64,000 bases of DNA from Echinometra lucunter (lineage: Eukaryota > Echinodermata > Echinoidea > Camarodonta > Echinometridae), in assembly GCA_029962745.1 (NCBI GenBank), contig CM057154.1, forward strand, positions 24,461,998-24,525,997, given 5' to 3'. The notes beneath the pieces were generated by a model, which saw only the letters and a list, made by a program, of their open reading frames with translations, searched no databases and was not told where the DNA came from. Shown here in pieces: positions 58,738-64,000 of this stretch. The position numbers and the translations under genes are program-made. Within the stretch, counting starts at the first letter, position 1, and each line of letters opens with the position of its first letter.

Positions 58738-61700
58738 ACAGCAGAATTATTCATACCCCTGTGAATATGTGCTACACATGTAGCTTTTTTTTAAATTACT
58801 TTAAAGATAATGCAAAAAGTGGTCAAATGCACCTCATGCTTATTTAACCCATATTTCAATAAATTTATATGAGATTCCTCCGGCGATTTTGAAAAGCGCT
58901 CTCATTTTGGGCCACTTTATAGATTCCGTAATACAAAAGCAGCTTCTTTATGAATAGCTCTAATCAAAACTAATGCAAAAAGTGGTCAAACAAGACTCAT
59001 ATACTTATTTAACCAATATACACACTTTATATGGGATTGTGTCGGCCATTATGAAAAAAGCGTCCGCACGAAAAAGAGTTCTCAGGATACAACCCGTTTA
59101 CCTCAGATATTCTTGTTCCCCATGAAAAACTGGTCCAGAAAAACCAATGAGAATGTTTCCTTCTCTAGGTGGCACCTCCCTCAATTATAACCCGGACTAA
59201 TTTCCCAGAAAAGTCTGTTCGAACATTAAACAATTTTTTTTTTAATTTTTATCCAAAGTCACTTACAAAAATTATACCATATCCTCGAGTGTGAATTCAT
59301 TCCAATATACAGGCCAATCAGTGAACAAGCAATTCACAAGTATGCATGGACATGACATTACGACGAAATGAAAATGTTATAAATGTTTTTAGACACATCC
59401 TCCGGTGATCACTTGGCCGTGAAGCCCATAAACTAACCGAATACTGCACTTTTATTCTTGGAGCAAAAACAAAAAAACAAAAAACAAAAACAAAAACAAA
59501 CAAAAAACTATACCAAACCCTAACAATTACTTCAATATCAGGCCCCAGCCTACAAAACCTATTGCAACCCTGACCCTAACTACGTATCACTGACAAACGA
59601 AATCCCGGACCAATCATCGCCGGAGAATATGTTGGGTCATCGTTCAGGACAATAACATTGCTCATTGCTTACCTTCTCGGCATACAACATTTTCTTTCCC
59701 CGCAGAACCGAATCGCCGGCTAAGTGGCAAGGCGTCATTGAAAGCAGAATCTAATGTTATGGTGGTGATACTTGACGATATGTTGACATCCACCCTGAAT
59801 TCTATCCAAACACACGGACTGGTCACATTTGCGTTTGCGATTATAACGCTGAGTACATTGTCCCCGAGTTCAGGAGTGGACTTCAGATATGAAAGCAGCT
59901 AAAATAATATATTCATATGAGACTTTATTTTAAAAGTGAGATTTCATGCAAAGAATGATTTGATAGATAAGTTAACGGATTACCTTTGTTAACTTGTCTT
60001 ACATAACATGTCTTATAACATGCAGGTAATGATGTCTAGCTGTAAACGTTATCCATTATGTGCAACGCTGGTTTTCAGCTGTTGTGGACAATGAATAAAT
60101 AATTACAGTGAGTCTTAAAATATTTCGTAGAAAGGGATTTGAAATTGAAAGTTGCACAGGCAAAATAACTGTATATGTATATGCGCCCCCCCCCCCATCC
60201 CAAGTATACAGTTTGAAAAAAAAAATGCCATATAAGAATTTCAAAATATTTCCGGAAATTTTCATACCGGTGGATAGCCCAAAGACTCTTCTATCAAGCC
60301 CCACCAAAAATCTCCAAAGAATTCACGCTTGAAAGAGCAAAAGTAACTTTTGTTATTTTGGGATTGAGTAAGTGTGTGATTGGTCGTTTTTTTGTTTTTT
60401 TGTTTGTTCTGAGTGATACTAAAATTGATTGCCTGACTGATTGGTTGATGTTGGACTGCATGACTGTATGCTGATATTCTAATCCTGACATACATAATGT
60501 GCCAGTTTTAACATATTAATGTACATTTGTAAGAATTGACCTACAATGAATATTTCAAATCAAGCAGTGAAGTATTCAAATCCTCATTCAAGCTTGACAT
60601 GTTAATGATTTATATCAGAACATACGTACAACCAAAGATAATTATAATTTGTTGTAAATGTATCACAATATGAACATTTCTCAGCCTTTAGAGTTCACAC
60701 TACCCTAGCCCCGCTGATATTAAGCAGAACCGTACAAATTCTTGTCAAGCTCAAATTGTGCACCCTTTCAAAACAGTTATGTCTATTCACTGAAACGTAA
60801 AATATTTGAGATTTCGGGATGGCCATGGGCTTTCCACAGGTGTGACAATTCCGTGATAATAATTTGAAATGTTCAGGTGGTTCGAATTTTTCCAACTCTA
60901 CATTTTTTGGCGTACTGTATATATGAATATATCATTCTTTAAGAAGAACCTTTGTATTATAACCAATGAGAATTTGTTAAACGTTACGGATTAGTCACTT
61001 AGAATAAAAGCAAACTACCTGCACAAGTGACACTTAATCTTCGATTTAAATAGAATGCTAATGAAAAGAAATCGGATAATCCTGGTCTTTATTGTAATCT
61101 AAAAGTATCTCTTTGCAAGTACATAACCATACTTTATCTTGTACCTGTATATAAACCATGTCAAATTGTAAAAACAACCACTTCACCTGAAGAGAATTAA
61201 ATCGAAAGCGCTTGTGAAGTACAAACCAGGTTACCCTGTGTTTTCCATATATAATTGTGAATCTTCTATATAGTTTTTTCTGATATATATATATATATAT
61301 ATACATATATATGTATATATATTATGCAATATCAGAAGCCCTGCTAACATGACTGCTTCAAGATTTGCCGCCTTTAATTCACTTTCAATTATTCCACGTA
61401 TCGAAGCAAATACAAAGTGTCAACAACTGACAAATATAGGATATGACATCTTCATATGACGTCTTTCAAGTACACATATGTAGTTATGCAACAAGACATA
61501 ATAGGGGCCTTTATACTTATTGATATGAATATTTGAAGAGTTTAGATGCAAAAAAAAAAAAAAAAACCTTGAATTTCTTCTTGCTAAAGTGAGATATTAG
61601 CAATCAAAAATCGTGGAAAATGAAGAAAACATTAATAAAATATATGCGACTTTTGACCATACCTTCAACAATATACCTTTATATCATATAGCGTATGTAT

Positions 61701-63417
61701 AATACGCGTTGTTTTTTGTTGTGATTGGTTAGATTTGCATCAAGTGATGTGTGTAAATTTGGTTATAGTGCACGATCTTGCACAACTTTGATTTTTGCAA
61801 GGGGAATCCCGTGCTAATTGAATGGGGACGAGATATAATGTTAGGCATTTATTTACTTTTCTACTTAGTATTTTCGTGCACATAATTATATTATATTGGA
61901 TGGCTCTGAATGGAATACCAGAGAATATTCCACGAATTAGGGCTAATATTGCACAAATCGAGAATGAGTGCAATGTAGGCCCTAACGAGTGGAATATTCC
62001 TGGTATTCCATGAAATAAAGCCATCCAATACAATTATTATTATCTATACCCAACAAAAAAGGGATTTAAAATTCAATAAAAGTCATTTCAGCAACTAAAT
62101 AGGGCCCCCATCATTCATTTATTTTGATCACACAAGTTTGACTTGCCTCTTTATGACGTCATCAGTGTCGTTTTTGTAATTTTGTACATGAGCCTATGGG
62201 GAATTCGCCGTTTTATACAATATGCTCTGATATTGTACAGACAAGAAATATGTGTTTTAATGTGCCGCAAAAATGCCCTATGTAGATAATAAGCCAGTAT
62301 ATTGCATGACAGTTAATGCACTATCCATATGTAATGAATATTATTTCATTTGAAAAGTATTATTTCGTATCATATGACGGTGAAATTATATCACAATTTC
62401 AAAAAATGACCTTTATTTGTTTTTACATATCAACTCTTTATTTGGTAAAGATGGGTAATTCCTGAAATTATGTAGACCGGCAATCCATTTACTAAAGAAC
62501 TTACATCGTTTGCAAGGGCACGTTTAATTTCTAGAGATTCGATGACAGACGGATTGCTCTGAATAACGGTTCCTTGGACAGCTTCAAATCTTACTTTCAG
62601 TCGCAATGTAGTGGAGGCTATAACATGACCAAAAAATAAGAAATTTTTATAGGTATATCTAAATATACATTTCTTTCTAAATAACAGGATTTGCTGAAGG
62701 TAAAATCCATTCCTATTTAGGATAATGTGTGAATTACAGATATTAATAATAATTCAAAGGTTTAGAAGTGCGTGACATCGTAATAATTTACTGTGAGATT
62801 TAATAACGTAGCATTTCACATTTCACTGGAAGCGATTCCTCTGTCGCACTGAATTGCACATCATTTATACATATGTATATATGTTGTCTTCAAATGAACA
62901 ATCAAATGTGAATAAACAAAACGTTGACTGCTTTAAAAGAGCACGGTTGAAGGCATAGTCTAAGGAGTTATCGAATCTGTACTGTACTATACTTGTGGAA
63001 ACGTATTCATTTGAAGGGAAATTTACCAACCTAAGAGTAGCATGTGTACTTGGCTTACTGCTCTGCACGTATTCTTTAATCACATATGCCTCTATTGCGC
63101 CTTTCCCTTATTCACGCAAGAAGTATACCCAATCAATATTTCCCGCCACTCTGCACGGCAGTCAGTAGTAAATTTCATGTCTGCAAATTTGGCCAATCAG
63201 AGGCCTAGAATCTCCACATGTGGTATATGACAGAAACTGTTAAATTCGACTATCTGTTATCCTTTCCTCGTATGTAAGACAAGTTATATGCTACCTATAC
63301 AAACTCCATCAATCTCTGTGGATTCATCAGGGCACACACAACTGAAGTTTCCCACATTGTTGAGACACACACGACTGGGATCACATCCATGGGAGTTTGA
63401 TGTGCACTCGTCTAGAT
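28265..63417 (-). CDS. Mucin-4-like membrane protein, C-proximal part (EGF, three SEA domains, mucin linkers, TM, tail), 15 exons
   Basis: Gene-level entry for the - strand exons listed below, read from 63417 down to 28265. The order is one calcium-binding EGF, SEA domain 1 (two exons), a Thr-rich mucin exon, SEA domain 2 (two exons), four short Ser/Thr/Pro exons, SEA domain 3 (two exons), a transmembrane exon and two cytoplasmic exons. All phases fit; each SEA exon pair sums to a multiple of three (339, 327, 357 bp), and each mucin exon is itself a multiple of three. SEA domains next to a membrane are typical of shed or autocleaved transmembrane mucins. The stop codon was not found. It is probably the continuation of the + strand gene across a misoriented contig; otherwise it is a paralogue running in the opposite direction. 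Confidence 0.85.
28903..30694. mobile_element. TIR-bounded element enclosing a T-rich minisatellite
   Basis: The left end CAGCTTGAGCAAAAGACGCT and the reverse-complemented right end CAGCTTGAGCGAAAGACGCT form a TIR of at least 20 bp with one mismatch. The core (about 29130-30560) is T/C-rich with the recurring unit TTATGTTATTCTTTGTTTT. No target duplication is evident, so mobility is an inference. Confidence 0.6.
29130..30560. repeat. T/C-rich degenerate minisatellite
   Basis: About 1.4 kb built from variants of TTATGTTATTCTTTGTTTTC spaced roughly 50-60 bp apart. Strong strand asymmetry keeps several + frames open (up to 329 codons), giving Phe/Leu/Ser-rich translations with no protein-like features. 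Confidence 0.85.
31279..31474 (-). CDS. Exon: cytoplasmic tail segment 1
   Basis: Acceptor CCCTGCAG, donor GTAAGT, 196 bp, phase 2 to 0. Encodes [20 protein letters not shown], then a charged stretch with [13 protein letters not shown] acidic/aromatic sequence, [15 protein letters not shown] and NRPVQ. Tyr residues (ETYDRE, FFYSGD) are candidate sorting or phosphorylation sites; this is inference. No enzyme domain seen. Confidence 0.8.
31569..32536. mobile_element. Foldback element with about 230-bp inverted arms flanked by (TA)n
   Basis: The left arm (31569-31800, from ACAGAGTGAGTAAAAAAA) and the right arm (32309-32536, ending GACTCACTCTGT) are inverted copies. Both include ATGCATGACTGAATAACAGA or a variant, and TGCTGGGAGGATAACTCT. 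The core holds GAT and GT simple repeats. The TA-rich flanks are consistent with TA-targeting mariner-like elements but do not prove it. Confidence 0.72.
32536..32650. repeat. (TA)n microsatellite
   Basis: Long TA/TATG alternation beside the foldback element; a matching tract lies at 31508-31570 on its other side. Confidence 0.8.
33185..33326 (-). CDS. Exon: transmembrane helix and juxtamembrane Cys cluster
   Basis: Acceptor TTAAACAG, donor GTAAGC, 142 bp, phase 1 to 2. After LEEGLS comes a helix of about 24 residues, [20 protein letters not shown], followed by CTCCVMMQ and [10 protein letters not shown]. The small-residue pattern GxxxG/GxxG may support helix packing, and CTCC is a likely palmitoylation site (inference). 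Positive residues after the helix fit an extracellular N-terminus. Confidence 0.88.
33752..33974 (-). CDS. Exon: SEA domain 3, second half, with GSVV motif
   Basis: Acceptor ATTCGTAG, donor GTAATA, 223 bp, phase 0 to 1. [18 protein letters not shown], then [19 protein letters not shown] domains that cleave themselves do so at G-S in GSVVV-like turns; here it is GSVVA. The rest ([17 protein letters not shown]) fits the second SEA helix. Confidence 0.86.
34154..35104. mobile_element. Large inverted-repeat element with ACCTCAAG/GAGGTCGGGACA modules
   Basis: The left part (GCAGCAATGGAAATGCACAC, then CACCTGAAAAACCA) is mirrored at the right end (GGTTTTTCAGGTGTG, then GCATTGCTGCA). The module GAGGTCGGGACACTTGAGGT, with ACAACGGGACTTAGAAA, occurs twice in tandem on the left (about 34387 and 34553) and again inverted on the right (34861-35075). 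A separate MITE interrupts it at 34191-34386. Non-coding. Confidence 0.8.
34191..34386. mobile_element. 196-bp MITE nested in the inverted-repeat element, 3-bp target duplication
   Basis: Terminal inverted repeats GGCCGGTATTCTGAAAATCG and CGATTTTCCGAATACCGGCC. It is flanked by CTG on both sides (34188-34190, 34387-34389). The uninterrupted module near 34890-34915, reverse-complemented, reads CCACCTGAGGTCGGG with one CTG, so the empty site is visible in the same window. A 3-bp duplication suggests PIF/Harbinger-like or CACTA-like mobilisation. Confidence 0.85.
35777..35910 (-). CDS. Exon: SEA domain 3, first half
   Basis: Acceptor TTTTTGTTAG, donor GTGAGT, 134 bp, phase 1 to 0. [20 protein letters not shown], then [18 protein letters not shown] and QTQFCNA, which match SEA beta1 and helix 1. 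The 3' splice site is 28 bases from the 9-bp target duplication of the 5.9-kb insertion. Confidence 0.85.
36737..36873. mobile_element. 137-bp hairpin MITE
   Basis: The arm CAGGGCTGCGTTTCACGAAA (on to TCTAA) is exactly mirrored at 36839-36873 (TTAGACTTATGACGGTTTCG and on to CCCTG). A second inner palindrome of the form GACATCC..GGATGTC is also present. Nested in the 5.9-kb element. CAGGG ends recall hAT-type MITEs, but no 8-bp duplication was seen. Confidence 0.8.
37080..37330. repeat. Dispersed repeat with CT-rich core, copy 1
   Basis: A poly-C/CT-rich core is followed by GGTGGTTTGGTGGATTTTCC, CTGAAATCCTTC and TTACACCACTGA. The same order recurs at 41040-41570, in the same orientation, about 4 kb away. 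Confidence 0.65.
39129..39462. mobile_element. 334-bp MITE with TA flanks and GCGACCGATC modules
   Basis: Ends CTGCTTTCACACCAAGGT and ACCTTGATGTGAAAGCAG, flanked by TA on both sides. The internal sequence is built from many direct and inverted copies of CAGCGACCGATCG/GTACGGTCGC. Nested within the 5.9-kb element. Transposase class unassigned. Confidence 0.8.
39995..41570. repeat. Mosaic of repeated G/C-homopolymer units
   Basis: Units containing AAATTTCCCGGT, TCTAGAATC, GTAGTGCTCC and CCTCCCGCGCGAAGCGCGGA recur at about 36880, 39995, 40560, 40680, 40790 and 41020. A GAGCGAGCGAAGCGAGCGAG / CCAAAAATAACCACTTTTCT array lies at 40120-40350. Copy 2 of the CT-rich repeat sits at 41040-41570. Non-coding. 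Confidence 0.6.
42360..42830. repeat. Second copy of the GAGCGAGCGAAGC / AAATAACCACTTTTCT array
   Basis: The GCGAGCCAAAAATG, CCACTTTTCTCG and AAATTCTAAAATATGATGGT units match 40060-40560. Like that copy it ends with a run of C near GGAATTTACGTCAATG. It lies outside the 5.9-kb element, so the family is dispersed. Confidence 0.65.
43647..43902. mobile_element. MITE-like element, about 255 bp
   Basis: The left end CACCTTAAAAAAATATTGGG is mirrored by the right end ACCCAATACTTTTTACAGTG. The core contains GGTTAATTATGTGTCCAACC and inverted relatives. Confidence 0.6.
44239..44313 (-). CDS. Exon: mucin-like linker
   Basis: Acceptor TTTGCCAG, donor GTGTGA, 75 bp, phase 1-1. [20 protein letters not shown], then SFPRT. 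Ser/Thr-rich and without Cys, as in O-glycosylated linkers. Confidence 0.82.
44539..44598 (-). CDS. Exon: duplicated mucin linker, short copy
   Basis: Acceptor TCCGTTAG, donor GTATGC, 60 bp, phase 1-1. [20 protein letters not shown] sister of 45022-45093 lacking four codons (SPET region). Confidence 0.83.
45022..45093 (-). CDS. Exon: duplicated mucin linker, long copy
   Basis: Acceptor TCCGTTAG, donor GTATGC, 72 bp, phase 1-1. [20 protein letters not shown], then SQS. Pro/Thr/Ser-rich. Confidence 0.83.
45094..47313. other. Intron, no gene recognised
   Basis: AT-rich. A possible element end, TTAAAGGAGAAGTC, begins at 45239, but no matching inverted end was found. Simple A runs near 45950, 46340 and 46620. 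Confidence 0.45.
47314..47390 (+). tRNA. tRNA-like sequence with A and B boxes (probable pseudogene)
   Basis: It has GGTGCCG pairing with CGGTACC at the end, an A-box-like TGGTCGAATGG, and a canonical B box GGGTTCGATCC. The D-arm resembles Ser/Leu tRNAs. Four extra bases between the T-arm and the acceptor, and a poor anticodon stem, argue for a degenerate or SINE-type Pol III unit rather than a working tRNA. Confidence 0.45.
47402..48439. mobile_element. 1.04-kb TIR element flanked by TTAA
   Basis: The left end AAGCCCCCTCACACCTAACC is mirrored by AGGTGTGAGGGGGCT at the right; the inverted repeats are about 15-20 bp. TTAA lies immediately outside on both sides (47398-47401, 48440-48443), as for piggyBac- or Kolobok-type insertions. 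Many TTCGTTCG-like motifs inside. No transposase frame seen. Confidence 0.75.
48669..48884 (+). pseudogene. LINE ORF1 C-terminal fragment
   Basis: Translation includes [20 protein letters not shown], then [20 protein letters not shown]. This matches the (I/V)xEDLTK.N..L....R.......WT.DG.V pattern at the end of many LINE ORF1 proteins. The N-terminal part is missing. Confidence 0.7.
48985..52130 (+). pseudogene. LINE ORF2 remnant: zinc module, endonuclease, reverse transcriptase
   Basis: The start reads [19 protein letters not shown], then [10 protein letters not shown] (zinc module). Endonuclease motifs follow across frames: [28 protein letters not shown] and FSDHC. The RT part has [56 protein letters not shown] in place of (F/Y)ADD, and [10 protein letters not shown]. 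Frameshifts and stops (for example near 49440-49460, 49880 and 51775) make it inactive. Confidence 0.88.
52336..52404 (-). CDS. Exon: mucin-like linker after SEA 2
   Basis: Acceptor TTATTACAG, donor GTATGG, 69 bp, phase 1-1. [20 protein letters not shown], then TS. Ser/Thr-rich linker. Confidence 0.82.
52572..52735. repeat. (TA)n microsatellite
   Basis: Interrupted TA repeat about 160 bp long, intronic. Shorter relatives lie at 52930-52952 and 53168-53184. Confidence 0.85.
53239..53458 (-). CDS. Exon: SEA domain 2, second half
   Basis: Acceptor TTGAAACAG, donor GTAAGA, 220 bp, phase 0 to 1. [20 protein letters not shown], then [24 protein letters not shown] and [16 protein letters not shown] fold pattern; the cleavage turn reads GSTKAE, so self-cleavage is doubtful. 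Confidence 0.85.
53556..53640. repeat. AAT-type microsatellite
   Basis: Runs of AAT with GAT/AAC interruptions, in the intron between SEA 2 exons. Confidence 0.8.
53753..54240. mobile_element. 488-bp TIR element with TTAA target duplication
   Basis: Ends AGGCATTGGCTAAC and GTTAGCCAATGCCT are perfect inverted repeats, with TTAA directly outside on both sides (53749-53752, 54241-54244). Consistent with a non-autonomous piggyBac- or Kolobok-type element. Located in the intron splitting SEA domain 2. Confidence 0.85.
54310..54480. repeat. Degenerate short tandem repeat (GGTCGTGTATACAACAGA-like)
   Basis: Variants of CTGGTCGTGTATACAACAG occur about five times at 25-35 base spacing. The following 250 bp are GC-richer than the surroundings and open in several frames, but match no family I know. 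Confidence 0.55.
54796..54902 (-). CDS. Exon: SEA domain 2, first half
   Basis: Acceptor GTTTTCAG, donor GTAAGT, 107 bp, phase 1 to 0. [20 protein letters not shown], then [16 protein letters not shown]: beta1 strand and helix 1 of SEA. Confidence 0.85.
54903..56093. other. Intron, no feature recognised
   Basis: AT-rich sequence without clear repeats or exons. Confidence 0.45.
56094..56279 (-). CDS. Exon: Thr-rich mucin domain between SEA 1 and SEA 2
   Basis: Acceptor CTTTATCAG, donor GTGCGT, 186 bp (62 codons), phase 1-1. Begins [18 protein letters not shown]; Thr and Ser dominate and TTTM is repeated with Pro. Imperfect repeats of PDTTTM/PDITTM/PATTTM about 13-17 residues apart suggest internal repeat expansion. 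Heavy O-glycosylation is expected. Confidence 0.86.
57010..57095. repeat. Dispersed repeat shared with 13510-13625
   Basis: Contains GTCTAACCCGTTAAC, TTAATACAGGGGTCATCC and AACCAGTGGGTTAAC; see the copy at 13510-13625. Confidence 0.45.
57402..57471 (-). tRNA. tRNA-like module, anticodon UCU by structure
   Basis: On the - strand a 70-base cloverleaf can be drawn: acceptor GCCTCTG/CGGAGGC (one G:U), anticodon stem TTGGC/GCCAG, loop GTTCTAA with TCT at the anticodon position, and T-loop TTCGATT with one T-stem mismatch. The A box TGGTCTAGTGG and the B box are intact. Embedded in a repeat, so probably tRNA-derived rather than a dedicated gene. Confidence 0.55.
57842..57882 (+). tRNA. Truncated tRNA-like module (5' half)
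   Basis: GCCTCTGTGGTCTAGTGGTA and on to TTCTAAGCCA is the 5' half of the module at 57402-57471; the T-arm is missing. Its 3' acceptor piece sits inverted at 57797-57807. Confidence 0.55.
58136..58206 (-). tRNA. tRNA-like module, anticodon UCA, imperfect stems
   Basis: The - strand 71-mer has acceptor GTCTCCT/CGGAGAC (one mismatch), anticodon stem TTGGC/CCCAA (one mismatch), loop GTTCATA and a perfect T-arm. It is the degraded partner of 58435-58505. Confidence 0.55.
58435..58505 (+). tRNA. tRNA-like module with intact cloverleaf and UCA anticodon
   Basis: A 71-base sequence with perfect acceptor (GTCTCCG/CGGAGAC), anticodon (TTGGC/GCCAA) and T (CCGGG/CCCGG) stems, T-loop TTCGATT, A box TGGTCTAGTGG and B box GGTTCGATTCC. 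The anticodon loop GTTCATA puts TCA at 34-36, complementary to UGA. It is too short for a selenocysteine tRNA. The D-arm resembles Glu/Asp-type tRNAs. Lying within an inverted repeat suggests a tRNA-derived mobile sequence; whether it is transcribed is unknown. Confidence 0.65.
58646..58733. repeat. (TA)n microsatellite
   Basis: Near-pure TA repeat with a TATG interruption, directly after the tRNA-like inverted repeat. Confidence 0.85.
58734..59672. other. Intron, no gene recognised
   Basis: A phrase TAATGCAAAAAGTGGTCAAA (58809 and 58973) is repeated about 160 bp apart with its flanks, indicating a diverged two-unit tandem repeat. Otherwise unremarkable. Confidence 0.5.
59673..59898 (-). CDS. 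Exon: SEA domain 1, second half
   Basis: Acceptor TATTTTAG, donor GTAAGC, 226 bp, phase 0 to 1. [20 protein letters not shown], then [11 protein letters not shown] and [14 protein letters not shown]. No GS cleavage turn is visible. Ends CRE before the mucin exon. Confidence 0.83.
59899..62504. other. Intron of SEA domain 1
   Basis: Holds a poly-C run (60185-60196), a TA tract (61281-61322) and the hairpin at 61888-62037. No exon found. Confidence 0.5.
61888..62037. mobile_element. 150-bp hairpin MITE-like element
   Basis: The arm TATTGGATGGCTCTGAATGG, with ATACCAGAGAATATTCCACG, is mirrored by TGGAATATTCCTGGTATTCC and GCCATCCAATA. The loop lies near 61944-61975. Further flanking similarity is unclear. 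Confidence 0.72.
62505..62617 (-). CDS. Exon: SEA domain 1, first half
   Basis: Acceptor TGTTATAG, donor GTAAGT, 113 bp, phase 1 to 0. [20 protein letters not shown], then [18 protein letters not shown]: beta1 and helix 1 of SEA. Follows directly on the EGF exon. Confidence 0.83.
63295..63417 (-). CDS. Exon: calcium-binding EGF, last EGF before SEA 1
   Basis: Acceptor CCAATGCAG, donor GTAGCA, 123 bp, phase 1-1. [32 protein letters not shown]. Same exon type and phase as the + strand EGF array at 7936-24792. Confidence 0.88.
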
Positions 63418-63601
63418 CTGCATTGGAAAATGGATATCTGTTTTTTTTTTTTTTTTTTTTTAGTGTCTACAAGGTAATTTGAACAAGACAATTCAAGGAT
63501 ATGTAGAATTTGACTGCTTCACGTTTACAAAATCTCAATGTGACATGAAACTCTTCTTCTTGTTCCAACACACTCCTACATAGAGAGATAACTAAAATGA
63601 C

Positions 63602-64000
63602 CAAAATTAATTGTATTACTTCGGAAATATTGTTATTATTATTATTACTATCATTTTTTGTGTCATTAATTATTATTACTATTATTATCATTATTATTAT
63701 TATTATTATTGTCACTATTGTTGATTTTATTATTAGTATTACTATTATTACCATCATTTAATAATATACAACATATGTATAGCATTTTAGCGTCAAAGGG
63801 TTCTTCTGGGTGCTTCCTCAGGAAATAAATCTAGCAATGCGCAAGGTGCATACAATCTTCACTCGCTTCATCCCGTTGTAATATATTTGTAAAAATTTAG
63901 TCATAGTGATATAAAAATGCTCATTATAATGCTGCTGATGAAAAGGTGTATCCAACAGACATGCCCATACAAAGAACATAGCTTTCATATATCCCATCAC
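63602..64000. repeat. Inverted copy of 24926-25342
   Basis: Reverse complement of the sequence left of the N gap, with about four substitutions (for example C/T near 63842 and C/G near 63808) and a shorter AAT tract. It continues past the window edge. Confidence 0.93.

Overview
This window looks like nuclear DNA from a marine invertebrate, most likely an echinoderm. It is AT-rich and intron-dense, with one small symmetric EGF exon after another. It also holds CR1-like LINE debris, Tc1 remnants, many foldback elements, and AAT/TA microsatellites. The organism is an inference; only the animal, intron-rich character is directly visible. There is no sign of prokaryotic genes, CRISPR or operons.

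The window is best read as one large gene for a mucin-4-like membrane protein, seen in two pieces. Piece 1 is on the + strand (1447-24792, 20 exons, about 3.0 kb coding). It runs from the end of a VWD domain through the conserved module that follows VWD in MUC4/SUSD2-type proteins. Next come a cadherin/Ig-like segment, one diverged EGF exon and 17 EGF-like domains in 15 exons, most of them calcium-binding. Piece 2 is on the - strand (63417 down to 28265, 15 exons, about 2.0 kb coding). It encodes one more calcium-binding EGF, three two-exon SEA domains separated by Ser/Thr-rich mucin exons, a transmembrane helix and a cytoplasmic tail. All exon junctions were traced by hand and keep one open frame. 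The outgoing phase of piece 1 (phase 1) equals the incoming phase of piece 2.

The pieces lie on opposite strands around a gap of exactly 500 Ns (25343-25842). The 417 bases just left of the gap reappear, reverse-complemented and nearly identical, at the right edge of the window (63602-64000). The simplest reading is that the contig starting at 25843 is inverted in this scaffold. Flipped, it would complete the gene from VWD and EGFs through SEA/mucin to the transmembrane tail.

The introns carry most of the other content. Notable items are a rearranged Tc1-like array (6023-7053), a foldback element (15341-15580) and a LINE RT relic (8745-9135). Further right are a TIR element filled with a T-rich minisatellite (28903-30694) and a MITE inserted with a 3-bp target duplication inside a larger inverted repeat (34191-34386). 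A 5.9-kb TIR element with a perfect 9-bp target duplication sits beside a SEA exon (35948-41823). A tandem duplication created two sister mucin exons (44290-45250). Two elements are flanked by TTAA (47402-48439, 53753-54240), and a decayed CR1-like LINE lies at 48669-52250. Finally, 57240-58600 holds inverted and rearranged repeats carrying tRNA-like modules, one with an intact cloverleaf and a UCA anticodon.
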